A program made the translations under genes and the position numbers. Shown here piece by piece: positions 42,997-53,048 of a stretch of DNA of 64,000 nt (positions are counted from its first letter, which is position 1; every line of letters begins with the position of its first letter). The stretch is from Sphingobium arseniciresistens (GTDB taxonomy: Bacteria > Pseudomonadota > Alphaproteobacteria > Sphingomonadales > Sphingomonadaceae): assembly GCA_029167225.1 (NCBI GenBank), contig JARFNK010000008.1:62001-126000 (forward strand), in the 5' to 3' direction. A model generated the notes under the pieces. It saw only the letters and a list, made by a program, of their open reading frames with translations, made no database searches and was not told where the DNA came from.

Positions 42997-44397
42997 GTGA
43001 ACGCGATCAGCGATGCGATAACGGGTGTCAGGGCCGGCGCGGGCCTGTCGGCGGTGCGCGCGCGCGTCTACCTGCTCGGCATGGCGGCGGACGTGGCGAT
43101 GCTGTTCCTGGCCTTCGCCGCAGCGAATCTGCTGGTGATCGGCCGGCTCGTCGGGGAACCGTCCAAGCCGCACGGGCTCGTCATGTTCGCGATGATCGCG
43201 CCGCTTTATGTGATGCTGGCGATCCAGGGCGGCGCTTACGGCATCCGCGCGGTGCAGGACGCGCGCGGCGCGGCGCTCCGAGCCTTCTGGGCCTTTGCTC
43301 AGGCGCTGATGCTGGTGCTGGTGATCGTCTATTTCGGCAAGATCGCCGAGCGCCTGTCGCGGCTGACCTTCGTCGTGGGTGTCGGATTGTCGCTGGCGGG
43401 TCTGCTCGGCGCGCGCGCCCTGATCCATGCGATGTCGCGGCAGCTGTTCGGCGAATTGCCCGCCGTGGCTGCCCTCATCGTCGATGGCGTATCGTTCAGC
43501 GCCCTGTCCCCGGCGATGGGGGCGCAGTCGGTGATGGTGGATGCCCGCGCCTTCGGGCTCGACCCATCCCGCCATGACGCTGCTATGGCCGCGCGCCTTG
43601 CCGCTGCGGTCGGCAATGCCGAGCGGGTCATCGTCGCCTGCCCCAGCGAGCGGATCGACGACTGGTCGATCGCGCTCAAGTCCCTGGAAGCGCGGGGGGA
43701 AATCTTGGTGCCAGAAATGATGCGCTTCGCCCCGGCGAAGGTCGCGGAGTTCGATCATCATCCCACGCTGGTCGTGGCGGGCGGGCCGCTGCAGTTCCGC
43801 GACCGGATCGTCAAGCGGCTGTTCGACGTGGCGGTGGCCGGCACCGCGACGCTGCTGCTGCTGCCGCTGCTGCTGATCGTCGCGATCGCGGTCAAGCTTT
43901 CCAGCCCCGGCCCGGTGCTGTTCCGCCAGCAGCGGATCGGCCGTGATGCGCGCCCTTTCGGCATCTACAAGTTCCGCACCATGCGGCAGGACATGGCCGA
44001 CGCCCGCGCAGAGACGCTCACCAGGCGGGGCGATCCGCGCGTGACGCCGTTGGGCGCCTTCCTGCGCCGCACCAGCATCGACGAGCTGCCCCAGCTGTTC
44101 AACGTGCTGAAGGGCGACATGAGCGTGGTCGGCCCGCGGCCCCATGCGGCGGCGGCGCGGGCGGCGGACAAGCTCTATTGGGAAGTCGACGACCGCTATT
44201 GGGAACGGCACTGCATCAAGCCCGGCATGACGGGGCTGGCGCAGGTGCGCGGCCATCGCGGCGCGACCGACGCGCATGAGGACCTGGTCAATCGCCTGCA
44301 ATCCGACCTTGAATATGTGACCCGCTGGTCGATATGGCGCGACCTCCGCATCCTGGCCGCGACCTTGCGCGTGCTCATGCACCACAACGCTTACTGA
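42997..44397 (+). CDS. Polyprenyl-phosphate sugar-phosphate transferase
   Basis: Initiates repeat-unit assembly by moving a sugar-1-phosphate to undecaprenyl phosphate in the inner membrane. The 466 residues have four to five N-terminal membrane segments, a middle CoA-binding-like region, and the bacterial sugar-transferase domain: [46 protein letters not shown], and [20 protein letters not shown] followed by GPRPH. The start is a GTG at 42997 with GGACGAG upstream; an extension back to 42739 lies inside the PhyH gene on the other strand. It is first in a seven-gene plus-strand operon. The sugar (glucose or galactose type) is not decided. Confidence 0.88.
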   Translation: MNAISDAITGVRAGAGLSAVRARVYLLGMAADVAMLFLAFAAANLLVIGRLVGEPSKPHGLVMFAMIAPLYVMLAIQGGAYGIRAVQDARGAALRAFWAFAQALMLVLVIVYFGKIAERLSRLTFVVGVGLSLAGLLGARALIHAMSRQLFGELPAVAALIVDGVSFSALSPAMGAQSVMVDARAFGLDPSRHDAAMAARLAAAVGNAERVIVACPSERIDDWSIALKSLEARGEILVPEMMRFAPAKVAEFDHHPTLVVAGGPLQFRDRIVKRLFDVAVAGTATLLLLPLLLIVAIAVKLSSPGPVLFRQQRIGRDARPFGIYKFRTMRQDMADARAETLTRRGDPRVTPLGAFLRRTSIDELPQLFNVLKGDMSVVGPRPHAAAARAADKLYWEVDDRYWERHCIKPGMTGLAQVRGHRGATDAHEDLVNRLQSDLEYVTRWSIWRDLRILAATLRVLMHHNAY

Positions 44398-44409
44398 GCC
44401 GCCCCGGAC

Positions 44410-45546
44410 ATGCCCCTTGCCGACCTGATTCTGATCGCGCTGCTGCTCATCTGCGTTGCGGCGGTCATCTATCCCTTTCTGATCTATCCGGCGGTCCTGA
44501 AACTGCTCCCCGCGCGCCCGCTGGCGCTGGCGCCCGATGCGCCGCCGCCCAGGATCAGCATGCTCTTCTGTGCCTTCAACGAAGGCGCGGCGATGCCCGG
44601 CAAGATCGCCAATCTGGCGATGCTGAAGGCCCGCCATCCCGATCTCCAGATCCTCGCCTTCGATGACGGATCGGAGGACGACACCGCGACCCAGCTGGCC
44701 GCGCGGCCGGATCTGATCGAACTGGTGCAGGGGGGCGGCCGGTCGGGCAAGGCGCATGGCATGAAGCTGCTCGCGGCGCGCGCGCGCGGCGACGTGCTGG
44801 TGTTCACCGACGCCAATGTCACGCTGGCGCCGGAGGCGATCGCCAATATCGCCACCTATTATGCCGATCCGGCGGTCGGCGGCGTCCTGGGGTCGCTGCA
44901 TTATCTGGGCGAGGGGGACAGCGCCACCGCGTCCGTCGGCTCGCTCTACTGGCGGCTGGAGGAGGCACTGAAGGACGGGGAATCGCGCAGCGGCAATGTG
45001 CTGGGCGCCGATGGCTCGATCTTCTCGGTGCGGCGCGCGCTCTATCCCGATTTCCCCGATACGGTGCTGGACGACCTGACCGTCTCCATGTCCGTCATCT
45101 TCGCGGGGCGGCGGCTCATCAAGGCGAAGAATGTCATCGCCTATGAGCGGCTGGTGGCGGCGCGGGGTGACGAATATCGGCGCAAGGTGCGGATCGCGGC
45201 GCGTGCCTGGCACACCCATGGCCATCTGCGCCCGCAATTGCGGCGCATGGGCCTGCTGGACCGTTTCAAATATGCCTCGCGCAAGATCGTGCGCTGGTTC
45301 GGGGGGGTGTTCATTCTCGTCGGCGCGCTGGCGGCGCTGGCGCTGGCGTGGCGGATCTCGCCGCTGGTCGCGCTCGTCCTGCTGGCGGGGATGGGGCTTT
45401 TCGGGCTGGTCGCGGCGCGGCTGCGCAAGGGGCCGGTCGCAGCGGTGGCGGACATCCTGATCGCCTATGCCGCGACGCTGCAGGGCGTGGGCCGGGCGAT
45501 GCAGGGGCGGACGATGGCGGTGTGGAAACCGGCCAAGTCGCGCTGA
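44410..45546 (+). CDS. Membrane glycosyltransferase family 2
   Basis: Processive-type or single-step GT2 of 378 residues. A hydrophobic N-terminal helix (LILIALLLICVAAVIYPFLI) is followed by the GT-A domain: RISMLFCAFNEGAAMPGKIA, LAFDDGSEDDT, VFTDANVTL (D-x-D equivalent), LGADGSIFSVRRALYP and a late RKVRIAARAWHTH. Two membrane helices close the chain. It starts 12 bases after the initiating transferase, so it probably adds the second sugar. Donor and linkage are not readable from sequence. Confidence 0.85.
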   Translation: MPLADLILIALLLICVAAVIYPFLIYPAVLKLLPARPLALAPDAPPPRISMLFCAFNEGAAMPGKIANLAMLKARHPDLQILAFDDGSEDDTATQLAARPDLIELVQGGGRSGKAHGMKLLAARARGDVLVFTDANVTLAPEAIANIATYYADPAVGGVLGSLHYLGEGDSATASVGSLYWRLEEALKDGESRSGNVLGADGSIFSVRRALYPDFPDTVLDDLTVSMSVIFAGRRLIKAKNVIAYERLVAARGDEYRRKVRIAARAWHTHGHLRPQLRRMGLLDRFKYASRKIVRWFGGVFILVGALAALALAWRISPLVALVLLAGMGLFGLVAARLRKGPVAAVADILIAYAATLQGVGRAMQGRTMAVWKPAKSR

Positions 45547-45627
45547 GCCGCGCGCACGCCGCGCTGAAACGCCTCGCAAAGGCGGCAGACTGTTGTATAG
45601 CGCCGCAAGGGTCATGGAGATTTTCGG

Positions 45628-46371
45628 TTGATTACCACGAAGCGGGTGGCAAAGGCCGCCGGCAAGCATCTGACAAGAGGCTGGCTCACGATAAGGCGGG
45701 CGGCGGGCGCGTCTCGCTCGCGCCATTGCCCGGCCTGTGGCGGCGATGTCGTCGGCTTCTTCCGCTATGGCGCGGAAGGGGAATGGGGGTGCCCGTCATG
45801 TGGCGCTTCGCCCCGGCAGCGGCTGGTCACGCAGTTGATGGACAGCGGCGTGATCGCCGTGCCGCGCAAAGCCGCCGTGCTGCATCTCGCGCCCAATGAA
45901 TCCAGTCTGGTCAGCCGCTTTCGCGCGGCGAGCGCCGACTATGTGCCCGCCGATCTCGACCCGTCACGTTACCCGCTGCCCGATGTGCACAAGGTTGACC
46001 TGATGGCACTGGCCGACGAGGGCCGGTTCGACATCGTCTATGCCAGCCATGTGATGGAGCATGTGCCCGACGACATGCTAGTGCTGCGCAACATCCATCG
46101 CGCGCTGAAGCCCGGCGGCGAGGCGTGGCTGATCGTGCCCTTGTGGGAGAAGCTCACGGAAGACGGCAGCTACGACATCCCCCCGCGCGAGCGCGAGCGG
46201 CGCTTTGGCCAGTGGGATCATGTCCGCCAATATGGCCCGGATTTCGCCGATCGCATCCGGGCGGCGGGCTTCGACCTTGACCTGCTGACGGCGGCCGATG
46301 TCGATTCCGCACTGGCGCGCCGCTGCGCGCTGGGCGACACGCTGTTCCGGGCGCGCAAGCCGGCCGCATGA
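45628..46371 (+). CDS. SAM methyltransferase with N-terminal zinc ribbon
   Basis: Class I methyltransferase of 247 residues. The N-terminal part has CPACGGDVVGFFRYG and CPSCGASPRQR, two CxxC pairs that look like a zinc ribbon. The catalytic part has a degenerate glycine loop (VLHLAPNESSL), VDLMALADEGRFDIVYASHV, then MEHVPDDMLVLRNIHRALKP, and a C-terminal WDHVRQYGPDFADRI. The start is a TTG at 45628 with GGAG upstream. Its stop overlaps the flippase start (ATGA). In a polysaccharide operon it may methylate a sugar or terminate chain growth; the acceptor is unknown. Confidence 0.78.
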   Translation: MITTKRVAKAAGKHLTRGWLTIRRAAGASRSRHCPACGGDVVGFFRYGAEGEWGCPSCGASPRQRLVTQLMDSGVIAVPRKAAVLHLAPNESSLVSRFRAASADYVPADLDPSRYPLPDVHKVDLMALADEGRFDIVYASHVMEHVPDDMLVLRNIHRALKPGGEAWLIVPLWEKLTEDGSYDIPPRERERRFGQWDHVRQYGPDFADRIRAAGFDLDLLTAADVDSALARRCALGDTLFRARKPAA

Positions 46372-47732
46372 CCCGCGCTGGCACCGCCATGGCGGGACTG
46401 GAAGGCTCCGCCCGCGTGCTGGCGGCGGTGAAGCTCGCCAATGTCGGGCTGGTCATGGCCTGGGGCTTTGCCGTCACCTATGTCTTCGTGCGGCTGCTGC
46501 CGATGCACGAATTTCGCGCCTTCCTGCTGCTCGTCGCCTTCGGCAACTTCACCGTGTCGGCGGAGCTGGGGCTGACGACGATCGTCTATAACCGCGTGCG
46601 GCGCTATTGGCTCGGCCGGCATGGCGGAGCGACGGGCGGCGAGGCGAGCGGCGCCCATGATTTCCGCCATGAGGAGCCCGGCGTCATGGCGGCGCTGTTC
46701 CTCGGCCTGATGCTGGCGGGCACGCTGGTCGTCGTCATCGCCATTGCCGGCGGCGTGATCGGGACGGAGCGGCCGCTGCTCTTCATCCTGTTCTTCCTGA
46801 CCGCCTGCCTCAACCTGCTGGCGTCGCTGGCGAAGCGGATGCTGGCGGCGGTGGACCGCAACCTCGTCTGGGATCTGATGGATACCGCGCGCCGCTTCCT
46901 GCTGATCGTGCTGCTCGGCGCGGCGCTGCTCGGCATGAACCTGGAGCTTTCGATCTTCCTGCAACTGGCGATCAGCATCGCGGCGATCCTCACCGCATTC
47001 GCCATGCTCCATCGCCGGCTGGGCATGGGGCGGGGCCACTGGCTGGCCGTGGGCGCGGGCTGGGGCCATGTGCGGCAGCATTATCTGGCGGATTTCGGGG
47101 CGTCGGCGCTGCTCACCCTGTCAGAGGTCGCGGCCTATAACGCGCCCTATTTCCTCGTCTCGCTGGCCACCCATGATCCCCGGCCGCTGCTGCTGTTCGA
47201 CTTTCTGTTCAAGATTTCCCGTGCGCTCAGCGCCGTCGTCCGCGCGATGGTGGAGGCGGTGCTGCCGCGGATCACCGCCGCCTGGTATCGCGCCGATGCC
47301 GCGCGCTTCGGGCAGCTGCTGGCGCGAACGCTGGTCGTCGCGGTGGCGCTTTCGGCGGTGATCGGCGCTGGGCTGCTCATCGGTGGCCGGCTGCTCGTCT
47401 TCCACCTGTTCGACGGCAAGCTGATCGCCGACCTGACGACCATGGGAATGATCGCGCTGCTGCTGGTCGCGCTCGCGATCACCTGTGTCTCGGTCTATCT
47501 GCAGGGCGCGCTGGGGCGCTTCACGGCGCTGCTCTGGCAGTCGCTGCCGTTCCTTGCGGGATCGCTGCTATGCGTGCCGCTGGCCGCGATCGGCGCGCGG
47601 CTGGGCATCGCGTCCTTCGCCTTGCTGTTCGTGGCGATGGTGACGGCGGCCTATGGGCTGACCGGCGGCCTCCATGCGCTGTCGCTCGCGCGGCTGATGC
47701 GCGCGGTGCGGGCGAAGGAGGGCGCGCGATGA
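46368..47732 (+). CDS. Oligosaccharide flippase family protein (Wzx-like)
   Basis: Polytopic membrane protein of 454 residues with about 12 to 14 hydrophobic segments and no soluble domain. The N-terminus (LAAVKLANVGLVMAWGFAVT) and the pattern of paired helices resemble PST-type exporters that flip lipid-linked repeat units. It overlaps both neighbours by four bases, a methyltransferase upstream and a glycosyltransferase downstream, so it is a core part of the operon. No Wzy polymerase or Wzz is clear nearby, though the large membrane protein at 49683 could have a related role. Confidence 0.72.
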   Translation: MTRAGTAMAGLEGSARVLAAVKLANVGLVMAWGFAVTYVFVRLLPMHEFRAFLLLVAFGNFTVSAELGLTTIVYNRVRRYWLGRHGGATGGEASGAHDFRHEEPGVMAALFLGLMLAGTLVVVIAIAGGVIGTERPLLFILFFLTACLNLLASLAKRMLAAVDRNLVWDLMDTARRFLLIVLLGAALLGMNLELSIFLQLAISIAAILTAFAMLHRRLGMGRGHWLAVGAGWGHVRQHYLADFGASALLTLSEVAAYNAPYFLVSLATHDPRPLLLFDFLFKISRALSAVVRAMVEAVLPRITAAWYRADAARFGQLLARTLVVAVALSAVIGAGLLIGGRLLVFHLFDGKLIADLTTMGMIALLLVALAITCVSVYLQGALGRFTALLWQSLPFLAGSLLCVPLAAIGARLGIASFALLFVAMVTAAYGLTGGLHALSLARLMRAVRAKEGAR

Positions 47733-48934
47733 AGATCGCCATGGTCGATCCCTCGCTGTTCACAGGCCGCTATGATGACGGGCTGTGCGGCGCGCTTGGC
47801 GGGCTCGGCCATCAAGTGACGCTGGTAGGACGGCCAATGCGCGATACCGACGCCATCGTGCCGCGTGGCTATCGCTATGCCGCGCGCTTCTTCCGCTTCA
47901 GCGAGCGGATGCGCGTGCTGACGGGCGAGGGGAAGCTGTTTCGCGCGGCCAAGGCCGTGGGCTATATGACCGACGCGCTCACCGGCCCGATGGGCAAGCT
48001 GCGCCGCAGTGACGTTGTGCATGTCCAGTGGTTGCCCTTTGCCCCCGCAGACGCGCAGATGCTGCGCCGGCTGCGCGCGCATGTGCCGCTGGTCCACACC
48101 GTCCACAATAGCAGCGCCTATCATGGCGATGGCGGCGCGAAGGCACTGCAGGGGCGGGGCTATGGCGCCTTTCTGGGCCAGTTCGATGCGCTGATCGTCC
48201 ATGGCGAGCCCACCCGCGCCGCGCTGGTGGCGGGCGGCGTGCCGGCCGATCGCATTGCTATCATCCCCCATCCGCCGATGCGCCTTGCGGTCGCGACGGC
48301 CGACGTGCTGGCGAGCCTGCCTGACCCGGCGTTGCCGCGCATCCTCTTCTTCGGCACGATCCGGCCCTATAAGGGGCTGGACGTGCTGGTCGACGCCTGC
48401 CTGACGCTCTGGCGCGCGGGCCATCGCTTCGAACTGGCGATCGCCGGCAAGCCTTTCATGGATGTCGCGCCGATGTTGTCGGCGATCCATGATGCCGGCT
48501 TCGGCGGGATGCTGCACACGGAACTGGGCTTCCTGAAGGAAGAGCGGCTCGACGCGCATCTGCGCAAGGCGGACATCATCGCCTTCCCCTATCGCCATAT
48601 CGATTCGAGCGGCGCGTTCCTGTCCGCCCTGCATTACGGCAAGGCGGTCGTCTGCTCGCAGACCGGCATGTTCGCGGATCTCCCCGCTGACGCCGTGTCG
48701 CTCGCGCCGGTGGGCGATTGCGCCGCGCTTGCCACCGCCCTCTTGCCGCTGGTCGACAGTGCTGCCATCAGGCGGGCCGCCGGCGACCGGGTACGGAGGC
48801 TGGGCGAAGGGTTCGGAAACTGGAAGGATGCCGCCCTGCTGACCATAGACGCCTATGAACAGGCACGCCTGCGGGCGGCTGCACGCGGCGTTACCGTGTC
48901 GGCGCAGGCATTCCGGGCGGAGTCGGACGGATGA
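47729..48934 (+). CDS. Glycosyltransferase family 4 (GT-B)
   Basis: Cytoplasmic GT-B transferase of 401 residues. It begins MKIAMVDPSLFTGRYDDGLC and has VPLVHTVHNSSAYHGDGG, the donor domain opening PRILFFGTIRPYKGLDVLVD near residue 205, and ADIIAFPYRHIDSSGAFLSA with ALHYGKAVVCSQTG in place of the common E-x7-E stretch. The start is ATG 47729 with AGGAGG upstream, overlapping the flippase stop. The following FkbM gene overlaps by four bases. Specificity is unknown. Confidence 0.83.
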   Translation: MKIAMVDPSLFTGRYDDGLCGALGGLGHQVTLVGRPMRDTDAIVPRGYRYAARFFRFSERMRVLTGEGKLFRAAKAVGYMTDALTGPMGKLRRSDVVHVQWLPFAPADAQMLRRLRAHVPLVHTVHNSSAYHGDGGAKALQGRGYGAFLGQFDALIVHGEPTRAALVAGGVPADRIAIIPHPPMRLAVATADVLASLPDPALPRILFFGTIRPYKGLDVLVDACLTLWRAGHRFELAIAGKPFMDVAPMLSAIHDAGFGGMLHTELGFLKEERLDAHLRKADIIAFPYRHIDSSGAFLSALHYGKAVVCSQTGMFADLPADAVSLAPVGDCAALATALLPLVDSAAIRRAAGDRVRRLGEGFGNWKDAALLTIDAYEQARLRAAARGVTVSAQAFRAESDG

Positions 48935-49686
48935 GCCGCGTTGCCCGCGAACTGCGCGACCGCCGCCTTGCCCTGCGCCTTGCCTGGCAGGGGCGCGTGC
49001 ATCAATATCCTGAGATCCAGGCGCTGCGCCGCATGGTCGCGGCCTTCGGCATCGACTGCATTTTCGATGTCGGCGCCAATGCCGGCCAATATGCGACGAT
49101 GCTACGCAAGGATGTGGGCTTTGCCGGCACGATCCTGTCGTTCGAGCCCAACCCGGATGTCTATGCCAAGCTCGCGCGGCGGGCGTCCGGCGATCGCACA
49201 TGGCATTGTTTCAACCTGGCCCTGTCGGACAGCGACGGGACGGCGACCTTCAACATCATGGCCGCCGATCAGTTCAGCTCGCTCGAAAAGCCCGCCGAGG
49301 GCCTCGACCCGATCTTCCAGCCGCGCAACAAGGTGGCGCAGTCGGTGGAGGTGCAGACCCGGCGCCTCGAAACGCTCTATCCGCAGCTTCAGGCCGAGCA
49401 TGGGTTCACGATGCCGCTGCTGAAGATGGACACGCAGGGCCATGACCGCAGCGTCTGCGACGGCGCGGGCGCCGTGCTGGGGCAGATGGCCGGGCTGCAG
49501 ACGGAACTTGCCGTGCGGCCGCTCTACGCCGGCGGCACCGGCTATCGCGAGATGATCGACTGGCTGGCCGGGCAGGGGTTCCGGCCCAATGCGATGTTCG
49601 CCAACAACAAGGGGCATTTCCCGCTGCTGGTCGAGATGGACGGCCTGTTCGTGGCGCAGCGGCTGGTGGAGGACGAGGGCCAGTGA
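48931..49686 (+). CDS. FkbM family methyltransferase
   Basis: SAM-dependent O-methyltransferase of 251 residues. The SAM loop is IFDVGANAGQYATML near residue 50, followed by ILSFEPNPDVYAKL; MPLLKMDTQGHDRSVCDGAG near 170 is the second FkbM signature. It lies between a glycosyltransferase and a large membrane protein with four-base overlaps on both sides, so it probably methylates a sugar hydroxyl of the repeat unit. Together with the zinc-ribbon methyltransferase, it gives the operon two methylation genes. Confidence 0.87.
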   Translation: MSRVARELRDRRLALRLAWQGRVHQYPEIQALRRMVAAFGIDCIFDVGANAGQYATMLRKDVGFAGTILSFEPNPDVYAKLARRASGDRTWHCFNLALSDSDGTATFNIMAADQFSSLEKPAEGLDPIFQPRNKVAQSVEVQTRRLETLYPQLQAEHGFTMPLLKMDTQGHDRSVCDGAGAVLGQMAGLQTELAVRPLYAGGTGYREMIDWLAGQGFRPNAMFANNKGHFPLLVEMDGLFVAQRLVEDEGQ

Positions 49687-51413
49687 CCAGCCCGGCGACG
49701 GTGCCGTCCGCTCCTGTCGGTCGCGGCATCGATCCCTGCCGCCTCTATCTTGCCGCCGCCGGTGGCGTGACGCTCTGGCTGATCGCGACGGTGTTATGGC
49801 ACTTCACCTTCGCCTCCGGGCGGGTGCTTGGCCATGTGCTGTTCCTCCAGCAGGATTTTCCCGCGCTCCTGATCGGTATCATCGGCCTGATGCTGGCCGC
49901 GCCGTTCATTCGCGGCGGCAAGGGCGTGCCGGTGCCGCCGCCTTCGGCAGCCTTCATGTTGCCGCTGATCGCGCTGGCGGCGTTGTGGGCGTGGGCCGGG
50001 CATGACATCGTTTTTCACGGCTACGCGCTGTCGCGGGACGAGGAAGTGGCGGAGTTTGCCGCCGCCTATCTGCGCGATGGCATGGCCGCGCGCCCGATCC
50101 CGCCCGAGTGGATCGATTATCGCCGCGCCATCATGCCGGAATTCTTCTCGCCCTATGGCGCCGGTCAGTATTGGACGGCCGCCTATCTGCCGGTGAACAG
50201 CCTCGTCCGCGCGCTGTTCTGGCGGCTGGGCGATCCGGCGCTGGCGGGCGCCGCCTTTCTGGCGATCGGGCTGGTCTCGCTGTGGCGCATCGCGTTGCGG
50301 CTGTTTCCGCAGCGGCCCGATGCCGTGTGGGTGACGATGCTGCTGGCGCTTACCTCCGCCCAGCTCAGCGTCACCGCGATGACCCCCTATGCGATGACCG
50401 GCCATTTCGCGCTCAACCTGCTGTGGCTGGCGCTGCTGCTACGGGGCGGCGTGACCGGGCATGTCTGCGCTGGCATGGTCGCGCTGGTCGCGGGGGGGCT
50501 GCACCAGTGGCACTTCCCGCCGATCATGCTGCTGCCCTTCATCGGCTGGCTGCTGCTCCAGCGGCGCTGGAGCGCGGCGGCCTTTCACCTTGCCGTGGTC
50601 GCCCTGCTGGTCGTCATCTGGGCGAAGCTGTGGCCGGCCTTCCTGCTGCATGAACTGGGGCCGCCATCGGACGTGCGCCCCACGGCGGGCGTGGGCGACA
50701 AGGTGGGCAGCCTGATCGATCGGCTGGGCGACAAGTGGCAGCCGCTGTTCAACCTCAGCCGGATGCTCGCCTGGAACCCGGTGCTGATGGTGCCGCTCGC
50801 GTTCGTGGCGATGGCCTGCATGAAATGGCGCGCGGCTCTGCGCGGGGAAGAGATCGTCCTGCCGCTCGCCATCACCTGCATCATCGGATGCGCGCTGGCG
50901 CTCGCGCAGGGCTATGGCTGGGGCTATCGCTATGGCCACGGCTATATCGGCCTGTTCTGCCTGCTGGCCGGCTTCGGCTGGCAGAAGGTATCGGGCAGTA
51001 GCGCCGGCCGACTGACCCGGCCGGTCCTGACCGCTACCGTACTGGCACTTGGGGCCGCCGGATTCCTCACCATGCGCGCGCATGACTATGTGCTGCCCTA
51101 TGCCCGCGCGCATCAGGCGATCCATGCGGCAAAGGCGGACGTCGTGCTGGTCGATCCGCGCGGCGGCCTGTTCGCGACCGATCTTGTCCGCGCGCAGCAG
51201 GGGACGCCCGGCAAGCCCATGGTCATGAACCTGATGATGCTGGATCAGGCGGAGATCGACCGGCTCTGCGGCGCCTATCGGGTCGTGCTGTTCGATCGCA
51301 ATGATTTCGCGCCGCTGGGCGTGCCCCCCAGCCGCATGAACCGCGACCGCGCCGGGCTACGCGAGCATATGGACGATATCGGCTGCGGCCTGCCGCCACG
51401 GCAGCAGCCATAA
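49683..51413 (+). CDS. Large polytopic membrane protein (GT39/GT-C-like)
   Basis: Inner-membrane protein of 576 residues with about 11 to 13 hydrophobic segments and a periplasmic-type loop after the second helix pair (FHGYALSRDEEVAEFAAAYL), where acidic residues resemble the D-E site of GT-C glycosyltransferases. A soluble C-terminal stretch follows (AKADVVLVDPRGGLFATDLV). It is last in the operon, overlapping the FkbM gene. It may attach a sugar from a polyprenyl donor or join repeat units; neither is shown. I do not recognise a more exact family. Confidence 0.6.
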   Translation: MTSPATVPSAPVGRGIDPCRLYLAAAGGVTLWLIATVLWHFTFASGRVLGHVLFLQQDFPALLIGIIGLMLAAPFIRGGKGVPVPPPSAAFMLPLIALAALWAWAGHDIVFHGYALSRDEEVAEFAAAYLRDGMAARPIPPEWIDYRRAIMPEFFSPYGAGQYWTAAYLPVNSLVRALFWRLGDPALAGAAFLAIGLVSLWRIALRLFPQRPDAVWVTMLLALTSAQLSVTAMTPYAMTGHFALNLLWLALLLRGGVTGHVCAGMVALVAGGLHQWHFPPIMLLPFIGWLLLQRRWSAAAFHLAVVALLVVIWAKLWPAFLLHELGPPSDVRPTAGVGDKVGSLIDRLGDKWQPLFNLSRMLAWNPVLMVPLAFVAMACMKWRAALRGEEIVLPLAITCIIGCALALAQGYGWGYRYGHGYIGLFCLLAGFGWQKVSGSSAGRLTRPVLTATVLALGAAGFLTMRAHDYVLPYARAHQAIHAAKADVVLVDPRGGLFATDLVRAQQGTPGKPMVMNLMMLDQAEIDRLCGAYRVVLFDRNDFAPLGVPPSRMNRDRAGLREHMDDIGCGLPPRQQP

Positions 51414-51554
51414 GGGCAGATCGCCCCCGTTCAGGAGCAGTCGCGTGCCATGATGCGGCATGTCAAAGCGCTGCGCCCGCATGATCGGCGGGCGCCGCTT
51501 TCCTGTACCGATTTGCGCCTCGGTAAAATCCCTATGGCATCCGTCATATTTCCG

Positions 51555-51585
51555 CTTGCAATATGTTCTGCGGCTTGCAGTAATG
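51555..51585. promoter_or_regulatory. Direct repeat in the Anbu operon leader
   Basis: CTTGCAATATG (51555-51565) and CTTGCAGTAATG (51574-51585) are near copies 19 bases apart, 50 bases upstream of the ATP-grasp start. They could be binding sites or overlap a promoter (TTGCAA to TAATGT, spacer 19). The rest of the 221-base gap has no gene. Confidence 0.25.
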
Positions 51586-51634
51586 TTGCGACGCACAAGA
51601 CGCCAATGTCCCATGGCGCAGCAAGGAGACCCGA

Positions 51635-53044
51635 TTGGCCTTCTACGAAATGCTTGAACCCGCAGGTGATGTTCGTGCCTGCTATGCCGAAGTGCAAAGC
51701 TGGGTGGACCGTACCGGCATCGCTGGCCTCAATCGCCGGCTGGAGGAGGCTGAGGCCATATTCCGCCGCATCGGCATCACCTTCGCGGTCTATGGCGAGG
51801 GGGGAGACCCCGAACGGCTGATCCCCTTCGATCTTCTGCCCCGTATCTTCACCGCGCAGGAATGGCGCCGGCTGGACAAGGGCATCCGCCAGCGCGCCCG
51901 CGCCCTCAACGCCTTCCTCCACGACATCTACCACCGTGGCGAAATCATCCGCGCCGGCATCGTCCCGGCCGAAATCATCTACCAGAACAGCGCCTATCGT
52001 CCCGAAATGGTGGATTTCTCGCCGCCGGGCCGCGTCTACAGCCACATCGTCGGCATCGACATCGTCCGCACAGCGCCTGACAGGTTCGAGGTGCTGGAGG
52101 ATAATTGCCGCACCCCCTCGGGTGTCTCCTACATGCTGGAAAACCGGGAGATCATGACCCGGATGTTCCCCGAGTTGTTCGGCCAGGGGATCGTGCAGCC
52201 GGTCGACGATTATCCCGCCGAACTGCTCAAGAGCCTGAAGGAAGTGGCGCCGCCCGCCTGCACCGGCGATCCGGTGGTGGTCGTGCTGACTCCCGGCTCG
52301 CTCAACAGCGCTTATTATGAGCACAGCTTCCTTGCCGACCTGATGGGCGTCGAACTGGTGGAACCGGCCGACCTCTTCGTCGACGAGGGGCGGGTCTGGA
52401 TGAAGACCACGCTCGGCAACAAGGCGGTCGATGTCATCTATCGCCGGATCGATGACGAATATATCGATCCGCTGACGTTCAAGCCCGACAGCCTGCTGGG
52501 CATACCCGGCATCTTCAACGTCTATCGTTCGGGCGGGGTGACGCTCTGCTCCGCGCCCGGCGCCGGCATTGCCGACGACAAGGCGGTCTATGTCTATGTG
52601 CCGGAGATGATCCGCTTCTACCTGGGCGAAGAGCCGCTGCTGGACAATATCAAGACCTGGCAGTGCGCCAAGCCGGACGAATGCGCCTATGTGCTGGAGA
52701 ACCTTGCGGATCTCGTTGCCAAGGAAGTGCATGGATCGGGCGGCTACGGCATGCTCATCGGCCCCAAGTCGACGGCGGAGGAGGTCGCCGCCTATGCCGC
52801 GCGCATCCGGGCGAACCCGGCCGAGTTCATTGCCCAGCCGACGCTGGACCTTTCGACCGTGCCGACGCTCGGCCCGGCCAGTATCGTCCAGCGCCATGCC
52901 GATTTCCGGCCCTTCTGCCTCGTCGGCAAGCAGCTACGGCTCGTGCCGGGCGGTCTGACCCGCGTGGCGCTGACCGAAGGGTCGCTGGTGGTGAACTCAA
53001 GTCAGGGCGGCGGTGTGAAAGACACCTGGGTCCTGCAGGATTGA
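51635..53044 (+). CDS. Circularly permuted ATP-grasp type 2 protein
   Basis: ATP-dependent ligase-fold protein of the DUF404/DUF407 type, predicted to form amide bonds on peptides or small molecules. The 469 residues match the family. Landmarks are PFDLLPRIFTAQEWRRLDKG, RALNAFLHDIYHRGEII, DNCRTPSGVSYMLENR, VVVLTPGSLNSAYYEHSFLA and GSGGYGMLIGPKST. The start is a TTG at 51635 with AAGGAG upstream. It leads a four-gene operon (ATP-grasp, alpha-E, transglutaminase, Anbu), a fixed neighbourhood in many bacteria. The substrate is not known in any of these systems with certainty. Confidence 0.9.
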   Translation: MAFYEMLEPAGDVRACYAEVQSWVDRTGIAGLNRRLEEAEAIFRRIGITFAVYGEGGDPERLIPFDLLPRIFTAQEWRRLDKGIRQRARALNAFLHDIYHRGEIIRAGIVPAEIIYQNSAYRPEMVDFSPPGRVYSHIVGIDIVRTAPDRFEVLEDNCRTPSGVSYMLENREIMTRMFPELFGQGIVQPVDDYPAELLKSLKEVAPPACTGDPVVVVLTPGSLNSAYYEHSFLADLMGVELVEPADLFVDEGRVWMKTTLGNKAVDVIYRRIDDEYIDPLTFKPDSLLGIPGIFNVYRSGGVTLCSAPGAGIADDKAVYVYVPEMIRFYLGEEPLLDNIKTWQCAKPDECAYVLENLADLVAKEVHGSGGYGMLIGPKSTAEEVAAYAARIRANPAEFIAQPTLDLSTVPTLGPASIVQRHADFRPFCLVGKQLRLVPGGLTRVALTEGSLVVNSSQGGGVKDTWVLQD

Positions 53045-53048
53045 TGCA

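Noticed and set aside
42931-45726. Long minus-strand frame opposite the sugar-phosphate transferase and GT2 genes
   Set aside because: Arg/His/Gln-rich artefact of the opposite strand's codon use; the plus-strand genes have clear domains.
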